Numbered from the stretch's first letter, positions 10,629 through 21,606 are shown. The stretch: 64,000 nt of DNA from Rhexocercosporidium sp. MPI-PUGE-AT-0058 (GCA_020746875.1 JAGTJL010000026.1:558001-622000), one strand, 5' to 3'. Translations and numbers: made by a program. The notes: generated by a model from the sequence alone, not told the origin.

Positions 10629-13600
10629 TTATGCCATGTTCTCTGTTATGGCTTCTTTCTTGAATAGCAGTGCTACAATTGCCTCGTGACCTCCAGCTAA
10701 AGCTGCTTGGAGTGCGCTGCCGTAGTGTCCGCTTTGAGCATTTACATCAGCCCCTTTCTCGAGCAAAAGGACTGTAATTGCCTCGTGACCTTCAGTAGAA
10801 GCTGCTTGGAGTGCGCTGCCGTAGTGTCCGCTTTGAGTATTCACATCGGCCCCTTTCTCGAGCAAAAGGACTGCAATTGCCTCGTGACCTCCAGCCGAAG
10901 CTGCTTGGAGTGCGTTGCCGTAGTGTCCGCCTTGAGTATTCATATCGGCCCCTTTCTCTAGCAAAAGGACTAAAATTGCCTCGTGACCTCTAGCTGAAGC
11001 TGCTTGGAGTGCGTTACCGTACTCTTCGCCTTGAGTATTCATATCGGCCCCTTTCTCGAGCAGAAGGACTGCAATTGCCTCGTGACCTCCAGCCGAAGCT
11101 GCTTGGAGTGCGTTACCGTAGTATCCGCCTTGAGTATTCACATCGGCCCCTTTCTCGAGCAAAAGGACTGCAATTGCCTCGTGACCTCCAGCCGAAGCTG
11201 CTTGGAGGGCGTTGCCGTACTCTCCGCCTTGAGTATTCACATCGGCCCCTTTCTCGAGCAAAAGGACTGCAATTGCCTCGTGACCTCCAGCCGAAGCTGC
11301 TTGGAGTGCGTTACCGTAGTGTCCGCTTTGAGTATTCACATCGGCCCCTTTCTCGAGCAAAAGGACTACAATTGCCTCGTGACCCCCAGCCGAAGCTGCT
11401 TGGAGTGCGTTGCCGTAGTATCCGCCTTGAGTATTCACATCGGCCCCTTTCTCGAGTAAAAGGATTGCAATTGCCTCGTGACATCCAGCTGAAGCTGCTT
11501 GGAGTGCGTTGCCGTACTGTCCGCCTTGAGCATTTACATCGGCCCCTTTCTTGAGCAGAAGAACTGTAATTGCCTCGTGACCTTCAGTAGAAGCTGCTTG
11601 GAGTGCGCTGCCGTAGACTCTGCCTTGAGCATTCACACCGGCCCCTTTCTCGAGCAGAAGGACTGCAATTGCCTCGTGACCTCCAGCCGAAGCTGCTTGG
11701 AGGGCGTTGCCGTACTCTCCGCCTTGAGCATTTACATCGGCCCCTTTCTCGAGCAAAAGGATTGCAATTGCCTCGTGACCTCCAGCTAAAGCTGCTTGGA
11801 GTGCGTTACCGTAGTATCCGCCTTGAGCATTCACATCGACTCTTTCCTCAAGTAGAAGTGAAACTGGCTGAAATAAACTTTTCCGTGATGCGTAATATAA
11901 TGGAGAGGCAATGCTTGTGATGTCCCTGTTTATACCAGAGCGTTCCCATGGGTTGTCTGGGTCAAAGAGCCGAATCCAGTTCATAAATGTGTCTCTTTGG
12001 AAAAGCTGCATGCCTAGCTTAGTCGCTTGATCCGAATCCTTCATCGCTCGAAAATGACGGCACCAGTGTTCCGCTGCATATAAAGCCAGCGGGAATGTGT
12101 TGAGATTTTCGGAAGTGAGAATACCCCTTTGGAAATAGAGAAGGTACGCTAGACAAGACTGTGCGATTTCTTCCTCTCCCCTTGATTGTATATCATATTG
12201 AAAAGCTAATCTATTGCGAATGCGATCAGAGATCAAGTATTCTTTGACAGAGAAATGAGCTAGCTTGAGCTCTGTTGTCTCATTAGAGGCTCCATCATTG
12301 CCCTCAGCCGTCACCGATATTGTTGTTACCAAGCTGGAGCAAATAGTCAACAAGTCTCGAGGATCTGGAAGTCGGTTTTCGGGATTGAATTGTGACTGTT
12401 CGGTATCGATAGCGATAACTTTAACCAACTCTTCAATACGAAGTGGCCGAGCTGAATATACCAGCCATTGGAGGATTCGGAATGCATCTTGACGGTAGTC
12501 CTCATTAATGCTAAGCAATATACGAGCATAGGTTTCATCTAGGGTTTTCGGTAAAGACTTGAGTGCTTTCCGTAGAGCGTCTACTTTCAAACATTTCCGT
12601 AGTACGTCTAGCTAGCATATAACCCAACGAAACCTTGAAATCATGTTAGCTGTTTCGAAGAATATCTAATGAGAAAGTTTCGACGTACATTCCTTGTGCC
12701 CCCTCTATCAGAGTATCTTCAATTTCTCCTCGCACATTCGCAGGCCACCGTTTCAGTTTTAGGTCATTCTGGAGTCGTTCGGAAATGTGGGTACGAATGT
12801 CATTATCAACAAGGGCGCTCTGGAGGCAGATTTCGCTTGTGGTCAACGATTCGAGAGTTTCTTCGATGTCTCGCTCTCTCCGGCTTGTGGCAAGAACGTG
12901 CAGATTTCCTGTCCCCTAGAAAGTAAGGTTCTTTAACAGAAGCAGGAGTTCTTCTCTTTCTTTATATTCGTCTAAAGCATCAAGAATAATGAATGTCTCC
13001 CCAAATTCATCTAATATTTGCTGTAAGGCAACCTCAAGGGAATCTTGCGTAGGTTGCTGCTTCCTATTCTGACAACAAGAAAAGAGCGATTCTAGACAAG
13101 CAAGGGCTTTCGGCGACTGCCAGGCTAATTGCTCGATTAGTGAATGCGTAAATTTGTCGTGCTTTTGCTTCTCGGAATCGTTGAAGTCGAAGTAGAAATA
13201 GGCGATTGCCACGGTAGGTCTAGACTTGTATTGAGACTTGACTTCTTCAAGGGCTGTAGAACTGCGAATATAATTAATAAATTTCCAATGAAGTGTTTGT
13301 GTGGAGTCATTACCAAAGGACACTTTTCCCACAGCCAGCTAAAATATTTTGATTAATTATTAGTAGCCTAGCATTAGGTGATTACTTACGAATGCCATAA
13401 AGCCAGAGAAAAGATCTAGAAGTTATCTTCCATTCCTCAAACTCATCGCTCTTAAGAAACCATTCCCCTGTAGTTGCTTGGCGTGCTTTGCAAGCAGCGT
13501 TGTGGTTAGAAGACGGATCTGGCGATGATAGCCAATGGCGGATTTTCTGTTGTTTTTCACCCATCGCTAGTGTCATCTGTTCAATCTGTATATCCGCTAG

Positions 13601-14126
13601 ACTATCACCCAGCCTCGCTATATCATCTTTGATGGAGCGAGTAAGAGCGCTGATAACTGTTAGCTTGAATCACACAACCATCATAGCACAAAACCTACAA
13701 ATTGTCAGATGATAACGCCAGAGTGAATGTCGCTTTATGGTCGTTGATGATTTGAAGGCGTCTGTCAATGTCCTTGCTTGAGAAGGGCCACTTCAACGCT
13801 CGTAAACCGAACTGCCTCATCTTACTCTCTCCTTCTCCAAGCTCCAGCTGCGCCACTAGTCGTCTCAAGTCTCTCTCGCACTGCTGCACTGGCCCATTGT
13901 GCTGATTAAGATGGCTAAAGATTGACCGTGTAGAGAAGCTTGAGTCTTCAGCCAGATCTCTCACATCAGTCATGACATCTTGGAGAGATGTTACTCCGTC
14001 TCTGAGGCGCTGGATATCTTTCCTGGCTTCCTTTACCGCCGAGACATACGTTTGACATAGTTCGAAGATCTTTGCAGAGATGTCGATTACGGCAATAACA
14101 CTTGCGGCTCCACTAAGACTATCCAT
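10629..14126 (-). pseudogene. NACHT-ankyrin NLR, copy 2, with two in-frame stops
   Basis: Complete outline of a fungal NLR: ATG at 14126 (MDSLSGAASVIAV, HeLo-like N-terminal domain), a linker, NACHT with P-loop GCGKSVL and Walker B IILDALDE, a helical NACHT-associated region (CLKVDALRKALKSLPKTLDE), then ankyrin repeats to the stop at 10629. Introns at about 13650-13698, 13339-13389, 13262-13313 and 12634-12688 give 3,291 nt, an exact multiple of three. Two stops interrupt it: TAG at 12916-12918 where copy 1 has Trp, and TAG at 12612-12614 where copy 1 has Gln. Both are C:G-to-T:A changes in CpA context, the RIP signature. The repeat-bearing 3' exon (10629 to about 12633) has no other break. 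A working receptor is unlikely unless a truncated product matters. Confidence 0.88.
10635..11850 (-). repeat. Homogenised array of about 12 ankyrin repeats (99-bp units)
   Basis: Twelve 33-residue units, each carrying a core like YGNALQAASAGGHEAI followed by LLLEKGADVN, are encoded head to tail; the last is partial and a degenerate unit precedes the first. Units are nearly identical except at a few places: the first three residues (GGY, GGE, GRV, GGQ, SGH, GEE), the AGG/TEG/ARG triplet, and the residue after AI (A, V, T or L). Such near-identity with variation at fixed positions is known for ligand-sensing repeat arrays of fungal NLRs, where units are reshuffled and exposed residues vary. Confidence 0.9.
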
Positions 14127-15089
14127 TTCGAGGACTGAGGCGTTGGGTTGAAGGACTACTAAAAAAAGCGTTGGTCAGGCAAGCGATACCAGAAGGGGTG
14201 CTAAGACTTGCTTGTCTTGCTCCGAAGGCTTGGCTGGTTTCTATCGATTGCTTTAACTTCAAAAGAGCCAAATGCTTAGCTGCTCACAGATATCGTCACC
14301 AGGCTAAAGATCGAATACCAAGTTGTGAGGTCGACAATGTGAGATGAGGCTGGCTCGTTAGGCACCAACCCGGGGCGCTTAACGTGGGGAAGCTCGGCTA
14401 ACTTTAAAATATGGAGCTAGTCTACGCTAGGCTAAGACTAGCGTTGGACGACACGTGAGCGCACAGTACGCGTGACTATTTCTTCCTCTGGGACAATTCT
14501 TGGTAGTTTTGCTGGTTGCCGCCACCACGGCTCCTGCCGGTGCCGCAATAACCCCTTTCAATTCGTTTCAGGGCATTCCTAAGAAGAGGTCCAGGTATAG
14601 AACAACGTAAACACATTGAATCTTAAGTCATATACGAAAAAGCTCTTGTGCTTTTGCAGAAATATATAAATATTAAGGGGATGAAAGGATGTGTAATATA
14701 CAAAACAGGTCTAATTCTTTCGGAGAAATACACACATACCAAAGAGATAGAAGGCGAAAACACATGATCATAATAAGTACGTCCGATTGTGAAGTCAGTG
14801 TGACGGTACAAGAGCATGAACGAAGTCGAATGCGACTTGGGCAAAATGATTGTTTACAAGGAAGAAAGAGATTCGTAAGGAATCTCTGACTTAAGCTATT
14901 TACACAATATTCATAAAGTGAGACTATTCACAAAATATGAACGTCACCTGATCATTCCCTCACAGTCAGTTAACCCCTCAAGAGATATAATACAGAAAAT
15001 TTGGGCGAGCTTGCACCATGAGCGCCACACGAGTTTTCGACTCGTCCCCTCCTCTTACGTGGAGCGATTGCGTGTCTGATCTGGCTTAG
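14127..15089. repeat. Copy-2 spacer between NLR start and deletion junction
   Basis: Intergenic counterpart of 1741-2450. From 14500 to 14620 it aligns with 2080-2190; from 14940 to 15117 it aligns with 2290-2455, including the 3' end of the small unknown gene ('ccagaaagacctggttgcaac'). An extra AT-rich segment at about 14640-14930 has no counterpart in copy 1. No intact gene is seen. Confidence 0.55.
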
Positions 15090-15284
15090 CTATCCAGAAA
15101 GACCTGGTTGCAACCTCGTATTATCGATCTCATGCTGTCGTGTCCGCCGTTCTAAATCTCGAACCTTTTCCCTCTGGAGTTCAATTGCTGCCAACCGCTG
15201 CTGATTTACAGCCTGCCATTGGGTAGTATCAGGAGCACAGGGAGTGACTAAGGACGGTGCAGAAGAAGCCATTCCCATGTCCAA
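15090..15284 (-). pseudogene. Chimeric remnant: RepHel N-terminus fused to tail of the small unknown gene
   Basis: A 64-codon frame starts like RepHel (MGMASS, then NQQRLAAIELQREKVRDLE) and ends with LQPGLSG, the tail of the gene at 2374-3048. The break lies at about 15118. Left of it the sequence follows copy 1 up to about 2453, and right of it follows copy 1 from about 9637, so some 7.2 kb (most of the small gene and nearly all of RepHel) is missing. The result is a non-autonomous Helitron derivative. The chimeric frame is probably meaningless as protein. Confidence 0.85.
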
Positions 15285-15504
15285 TTAACAAATACAGTAT
15301 GCCAACGCAGTCGATAACAGAAGAAGATGTTGGGTTGGTGACGTCAGATAGGATTCGTGATGAGGGGAAAATATAGTCACAGGACCAAAGTTAAAAAGGT
15401 AAAAAATACGAGCGGGGGGAAGCGAAAAACAACAACGGATCTCCGCACGTGAGAGTGACCCCGTGTTGCCCCTTTAAAAGGCTCGCTTAAAAAGCTCGGC
15501 TATT

Positions 15505-15662
15505 TTTTGGCCCCGCGAGCCTTGGGTGCTGGGTGGCTTCGAAGCCCTTCTTTCTCTTAGCAAGCTAAGAGTACGAAGGCATTTTTGGGCCCCGCGAGCC
15601 AGGGGGTGGGTTGCCTTCGAAGCCCTTCTCTCTCTTAGCAAGCTAAGAGTACGAAGGCACTT
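15505..15662. repeat. Two tandem hairpin units at right end of Helitron copy 2
   Basis: A unit of about 74 bp occurs twice (from 15508 and 15587): 'ggccccgcgagcc', a short GT-rich part, 'ttcgaagcccttct', then CTCTTAGCAAGCTAAGAG and TACGAAGGCA. The 18-nt core is a perfect 8-bp inverted repeat with a 2-nt loop. A weaker copy is at 10274. Duplicated terminal hairpins are plausible Helitron end structures. The exact end base is not determined. Confidence 0.65.
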
Positions 15663-16153
15663 TCCAAGTTGATATTACGTTGTAGTGTGGGGTACCAATG
15701 ATAAATTCAGTAACATACAGATCAGATGCTAAGGAAGGACGGTTAGCCTTGTATCCGAGGAGGAGAAGAGCTGTCGAGTAGTGATGAACCTCATCAGCGA
15801 TGGTGAAAATGATCGAAATCTTTGTTGTTTATAAGCAATTTTAGAAGTCAGTCCGGAATTCTGCCACTTCAGTGAGCCGGCCGACATTCATCGATGCTTC
15901 TCATAGCTATTCCGGCAAAGTGGGTTGACGTGTCCTGCGAGCTCGAGTAGCAGTCGGGAGGTAAGCGGGATCCTCCAGGCCATAACAACTGGCGCACCCA
16001 GGTAAACTAGCACAGCCTACCCATAAGTCCCCCCTTGTCAAAGCATGAGGATTCCACACAAGAATCCACACTCCTGTCTTCATATAAGTCAAGTATGCCC
16101 CTCCCCTCCGCCCAGATCACTTGGTTACCTTCCATTACACTTCTACTATCATC
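15663..16153. other. Intergenic, nothing recognised
   Basis: No gene or repeat is recognisable between the Helitron hairpins and the seven-helix gene. The last 150 bp before the ATG are C/T-rich with CA-repeats, as in many fungal promoters. Confidence 0.5.
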
Positions 16154-17112
16154 ATGTATATACCACGCACTATCTCCATCATAGCATCATCATTCACTCT
16201 GACTGTGGTCATTATTGCCATCGCATTTTTTTCTCATTTCGAATGGCACCAATACAAGCAAACACGCCAACGCCGCCCTCCATCTTGGGAATATATCTTG
16301 AGCATCCTCATTACTGCTATCACATCCACTGCTATCTTGGGATTTAGCATCTCTCTGTTGGTCTTTTCAGTTTCTTATAACGAGAAATGGATTGAAGTGT
16401 TGCTCCTTCTATCTGGGAGAGTTGTGCTTATGCAACAAGTAAGAATCCATTTTCAGTCACAGACTATATATTGACGAGACCCAGGCGGTATTTCTTTGGA
16501 GATTCCTTCGGGGAGTGCGCATTCGATCTACATCTCAGCCCGAATCATGGGCCAAAAAAGTCAACGCAATTCTCGGCCATCTTCACTGGATCGTCTTTTG
16601 TGTATCGGCCTGCTTCTTTGGATCTACTATCTTCATTACCGAAGGATTGTTTCGGCACCAAAACCGCAGTCGTGTACTCAAAGTTAGCTCGATATTATTG
16701 GCCCTTGAATTTCTTGGTCTCTCGAGTTTTTATGCGTGGTTGATCTGCAATGCTCGGCGTTGGAGCACGAGTTTATTAAGTTATTATCAGTTGGTTTTGG
16801 CACTTGTACCAAGCCTGTTGGGATGTCTTAGTGCCACCATTCTTTCCTTCCTCAGGCCGCATCAAATCAATTGGGTTTTGGCTCTATGGGTGAGTGTTTC
16901 CTGGGCGAATGTTGTCTAATGTATACTAATAGAGGTAGATACATTTTGGGACAGCTGCGCTCTGGCTCATTCGGTCTATTATCATTGGGGTAAACAATTT
17001 TCTGATCTACAGGCGAACTCAGAGGGCACGGACTCCAAGTGTTGACAGAGAATTAGGAGTGCTTCGTCGGCCCTGTAGTCAGGGATTCAGTGAACTGGCA
17101 GATACTACGTAG
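16154..17112 (+). CDS. Seven-helix membrane protein of unknown family
   Basis: Three exons with introns 16439-16484 and 16890-16938 give 864 nt (287 residues) from the ATG at 16154 (MYIPRTISIIAS). About seven hydrophobic segments are visible: SIIASSFTLTVVIIAIAFF, YILSILITAITSTAIL, WIEVLLLLSGRVVL, WIVFCVSACFFGSTIFI, SSILLALEFLGLSSFYAW, YQLVLALVPSLLGCLSATIL and FGTAALWLIRSIIIGV, then a charged tail (RRTQRARTPS). The topology is that of a 7TM receptor or a fungal RTA1/rhodopsin-domain-like protein, but none of their sequence motifs is obvious. Splice junctions keep frame and the second intron has a clear ACTAAT branch point. Function and ligand are unknown. Confidence 0.75.
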
Positions 17113-17801
17113 GAGAACTTATATGTATCATATCATACCCTACCCGCATATTTTCACGGATGTGACGCAGGCAGGATTGAATAGTTAATAGCCCCTTTGT
17201 TTCTTGGTTTTCCCAGAGCTGTTGAAGATGGTTCTGTCAGGCATTCTTTATAGTCCTCGGGTGCTTGCTTCGATAACCTGAAGACTAGCTGATCGTTCTA
17301 GCAGGGATCATCTGTTCTGTATCTCTCCTGCGTGGATTCATGGTGGCCTCAACCTTACTTTTATGCATCATAACGAGACGAATGCACACTCCCACTTCTT
17401 AGCTCCTTGTAGAAGCGCCGGCGCTAACTATAGCTAGGCCCGGGCATGTCTTTGCTAACGTGGTCACAGTGAGTGGAAAGGAATCTAATTGGGTCTTCTT
17501 GATGGAAGCAGTAGATTTGAGATTGTGGCCCTAGAAGCGCTACATGCCCCAAGGAAGAAAGTCCCTAGTGTTATAATGGTACATTATATGCTTCATTATC
17601 CTTAAGTAGACCTCCATGTTAAAACCGTTGATTATCGTGAACCAACGAGGAACTGCTGTTGTTAAGGGGCATAACTGCCGGAAAAGTTCAGTAATCTGTG
17701 GATGGGTAGAGATCGCTAGGAGAATCAAGATTGGGTGGATATTGGTCCTGTCACTCTTTCATAGCGAGTAGCAGAGAGTTTGGTGTTATTTCATTACTAG
17801 A
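17113..17801. other. Intergenic, nothing recognised
   Basis: This 690-bp gap between the 3' ends of two converging genes shows no conserved reading frame, RNA gene or repeat. Confidence 0.5.
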
Positions 17802-20061
17802 TTACCACTCCTCCTCCTCGTCCTCATCCTCGTTCATCTCAAAGTCGAAAGCCTCCTTTGTTGCAGGCTGGAACCGTTCAGGCAAGTCTTCACCCCGGCG
17901 TCTCTTCCCCGCTAGCGACTCAACAACCGTAGTTACAATGACAGCCGATTTTTTTGTCCTTGTGAGTATATCAAAACAATCCTGCCAGGTGAAGTATGGG
18001 CCTTGTTCCAAGAACAATTTCCTGCCTTGATCGGCATATTCCTTAGCCTGGCGATTAACATCTTCCTTTCTGAATGGAACTTCTCGAAGAATAACACCCT
18101 TCTCCATAAATCTAACCGCCGGTTCCTGGAATAATACAACTTGGTTGCTCTCAATCCCTTCATCTGGGTTACGAGCTTGACGACTTGTAGAAGGAATGGA
18201 ACTGGTCATTTCGACGGCAGGTCGAGATGCGTCTGGTTGTCGGCGATCTAAAGATGAAGGAGTAGACACTAGATGTGTTGACGGACCTTCCCGATTTTCT
18301 GTGAGGTCTATCGCACCAAAGAACGCAATATGTCGTGAACGCTTAACATAAAATGAACTAATTTCATCTCCGTGCCTTTGATATTTGGATAGGGGAGCGT
18401 GTATCTTGTCCAGAAAAAGATGTGCGAGATCCCGAGTATCCAATTTGCTTTGACCACATCTGCAAGACAGCGGAGCGCCTTTTCCGGTGACGGTAATTGG
18501 GGGGAGTACCGACTTCGCGTTTATTGACTCTTGGCTGTTGATATATTCCTTGAATGAGGCCACGACAGGGTTTGCTTTGTTAGCATCGAAGTTGAACTTT
18601 TCGTTCGGCCGCAGGGTGTGGAAGACGTCCCGAAGTGCGTTCTTAATCACAGCTTGCGCAGGGTCCTGAGTCAATTCGAACTCGATCTTTGGAGTCGAAA
18701 ATCCTAATCGGCGAGCAAGCTCCGCTAACTGCAGCCGGCCATACGCATTTGGGTATTTGCATACCCTATAGGAGCAAAGCCACAGCTGCTGATAACGGAC
18801 ATCAAATGAATCCGGACCTCCAGTTGTGTACGGACCCAGCACCCGCTGTTGCATTGCGATCCCACCACCACTCGACCCAATGCCACTGAAAAGATGAAAC
18901 CACCGCTGGCGAAGACTTTTCTTACGGGACGCAGGTAGGAGCCCGGACAAGTGTTTGGCTGGCTGCTTCAAGTACCTGATGTCTTTGACCAACGTATAGA
19001 GACTTGGTATCAGCTCCTCATTGGTGAGTAGATTCCGAGTAATATCAGCCCTCTTTACGGGATCGATGAGCTCTGGAAAAAGTTCGCCAGACCCCATGTT
19101 CTCTTCGATAAAGTCATAGTCTGACTTCGAAAGTGCAGGGCACCTCGACTGTATGGATTCTATTGTCATGGGATCGGTACGCATCATTATTGTCATATCG
19201 CCGTTGAAAATACGGGCTAGGATAGCTTTGATGGAGTTGATGTAATGAGCAATTTCCTAAACCAAGTTAGACTAGACATTATAGAGATTGACGAAACTGA
19301 CTTCGTCACACTTCGGGAATAAGATGACATCAAGAGATCCGATATAAAAATCTCTCCAGACACCTTGGATATGAAGAATAGAATCCAAAGCCTCAACTAG
19401 TATAGGCCGCTTGAAAAGCTGCTCTAAAAACGTGTCTTGAGAAGAGCTAAACCTTCCCCGCCAACGTTGTACTCCCAAAGGATCATTATCGTAATAGCAA
19501 AGGCGCATGTGGCGAAACATCTCGCCGGATGTGTATTTTGCTGAGTAGGAATAACCCTCGCGAAGCGCTTGCTTGGTATCTTTGTTGAGATCTGGGCACT
19601 GGTCAGCTTGGTTACTTGTTAGAATAGGTGCAGCTACCGGTCCCATAGATGTCAACTACCCACCACAATTGCGACGCGGCAAGATGCTCCTTTGCTGCCA
19701 GAACTCGGTGTTGCCCATGAAGACACTCTAGTTTCACCCCGCTTCCTAGTTCTAGGAAAGGTGGGTGGTCCGCTTTCGATCTGAAGGTTTCAGCTGTCAG
19801 AGAAAGCCTCTCAAGTGCAGCCTGCAGAATCGAGTTATCGATAACGACAGGAATACGATGACTCGCTTCCTCTCGAATGCATCCTTCGCCATCAAATTCT
19901 CTTATCAACTGCCGAATGGCCTTCCTATCGATCGGACGAGTTGGGTGTGGAAATTCCAGATGCTGAATCGATACTCGAGCTGCGCCCTTGAACTTGGCAA
20001 GCTTGTCACTTGCAATTCTCTGCTCTATGGCGGCGAGACTTTCCGCACTTGAGGTTTCCAT
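17802..20061 (-). CDS. DUF3723-family protein, intact, 722 residues
   Basis: Introns 19592-19637 and 19257-19301 give 2,169 nt from the ATG at 20061 (METSSAESLAAIEQR). The sequence follows the fungal DUF3723 family: an N-terminal GQHR box (CLHGQHRVLAAKEHL, residues 114-128), a WWVVDIYG strand, the CDEEIAHYI junction across intron 2, then a large C-terminal region with CRCGQSKLD and an acidic end (EDEDEEEEW). The GQHR box resembles the GxxR motif of ParB/sulfiredoxin-like domains, so a nucleic-acid role is conceivable, but that is inference. DUF3723 is a recurrent cargo family of Starship elements. The gene shares an upstream region with the kinase-like gene at 20420, where two GCGAGGTG elements lie. 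Confidence 0.88.
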
Positions 20062-20252
20062 GTCAGGTTAGCGGTGGATTTAAATACTGCGAGGCAGGTA
20101 TAAATTCAGTGCTACAGCTGCAAACTTTGCAATAGCGATAATCAAGGCGTTTATGGTAGCATTCCCCTTCTATATCATTTGTGATGAATGCATGTTACTT
20201 CCTGAGTAATACCAGCCCTTCGCATTTGGCGAGCATGAGGTAGTCAAAATTA

Positions 20253-20323
20253 CGCGAGGTGGTGCAATGATTAACCACTCGTATGTGGAGGGGTGGTGGT
20301 CAAGGGCGGTTAAGCGAGGTGAT
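20253..20323 (+). promoter_or_regulatory. GCGAGGTGGT elements in a divergent promoter
   Basis: CGCGAGGTGGTGC lies at 20253-20265 and TAAGCGAGGTGAT at 20311-20323, with the half-like GGGGTGGTGGTCAAG at 20290-20304 between them. They stand between DUF3723 (start 20061, minus) and the kinase-like gene (start 20420, plus). The same core recurs upstream of other genes in the window. A transcription-factor site is plausible; binding is inferred only. Confidence 0.5.
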
Positions 20324-20419
20324 ATGATGGTCACAGGGCGTGAGAGTTAGGCGAAAGTGCTCACCACTTGAATACATACCGCAAAGTGCCTGCAGTGCAC
20401 TTCACCAACGCCATCAACC

Positions 20420-21606
20420 ATGGATTTGAAGTTCAATCGAAAAACACGGTTTCCAGGCAATGACCAAAGTCTGTTGGCGGAAACTGATGTTAGTAAGAGA
20501 TCCAACCCTAACCGACGTACCCGATTCCCAGGAGGTAGAGATATCGAAAGAATCCGTCTATTAGAGAAAGAAGAGCAGCGAATTGAATCTTCTCCAGAGA
20601 AAGAACAACCCACCGAACTCCCATTTCGACTGCCGATAAGGGTTAATCCTCCCGATGTGGTTTTAGAGAAACCTACGCCGAAAACGAACATCAAGACCTC
20701 CGAAGTAGTTCAGCTTCCTCCCGTTCGAGTAGAGAGTCCGTGGAACCCATACATATCTCTTCGTCATCTTGAACGCGGCGGCCAAGTCACAGTAGCATAT
20801 ACTCGAAAGGTTCCAGTGCGTGTGGTGGTCATTAAAGAGCTTCTGTCCGATAGCTTTATGGAGCTGAGAAAATGCCAGCATGAGAATCTACTCGCAATCT
20901 TGGGGGTTTATCGCTTTCAGGGCGTTTTTTTCGTCATTACAGACTATACGGCTGCTACTCTTAAGCAAGTGATCGCCATCCCACTACCTCTCGAGGAGTT
21001 GCACGTGTCTGCGACTTGCCGTCAGGTACGTCGTCGTATGTTTCCAGAAACTCACCCACTAAAGCACCTAGGTCTTTGAAGGCATGCAGCACTTATCTAG
21101 ATTTGGTATGTCTCATAACAAACTCGATAGCTCCAGGGTATTATTCTCACCAGATGGGTGTGTAAAGATAGGTGCGTTTCCCGAGATCACAGTATCTACA
21201 CCGGGTCTAATGAATGATGCTCAAGCCCACTTTGATGAATGTAGGACCACAGAATCTGCTGCGGCACGTTCTCTTGGGGTCATCGCCATCGAAATGATGC
21301 AGAATGGCATTCCTCCTGAGGAGGATGGGAAGTTTGTTTTGAAGCACCCTGACCGATGGTCACCAGAGGCATCGAACTTTCTGGAGGTCACCTCCTGGGG
21401 AACATTAAAGGAAGTTCAGAAAGTAAGAAGTCCCCTTGCTGCCTTAACTCCACTTATCAATTTTGTTTTAGCATCGCTTTCTAACGCACGTATCGCCAAC
21501 TGTTATGATTCCATTCATTCACTATGCAGGTTGGGATACTATTGAAAGTCTAAGTTTAAAGACTTCCGATTCAGATATAGTTTCTCCATTGGTTGCTAGC
21601 GGTTAA
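20420..21606 (+). CDS. Kinase-like (pseudokinase) protein with two N-terminal TRFPG motifs
   Basis: Introns 21026-21071 and 21423-21471 give 1,092 nt (363 residues) from the ATG at 20420. The N-terminus carries KTRFPG and RTRFPGG about 30 residues apart in a charged, disordered-looking stretch. The rest resembles a protein-kinase fold: RVVVIKELLSD (Lys strand), CQHENLLAILGVYRF, FVITDYTAATLKQVIAIPL (hinge), SHNKLDSSRVLFSPDGCVKIG (catalytic-loop and DFG region), then a C-lobe with SLGVIAIEMMQNGI. The HRD aspartate and the DFG motif are absent, so it is probably a pseudokinase. A broken paralogue is at 25894-27047. A signalling role beside NLR-type genes is inference. Confidence 0.72.

Noticed and set aside
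10707..11920. Long plus-strand open frames with repeated sequence over the ankyrin region
   Set aside because: They are antisense shadows of the 99-bp ankyrin repeats on the minus strand. The period being a multiple of three keeps several frames open.
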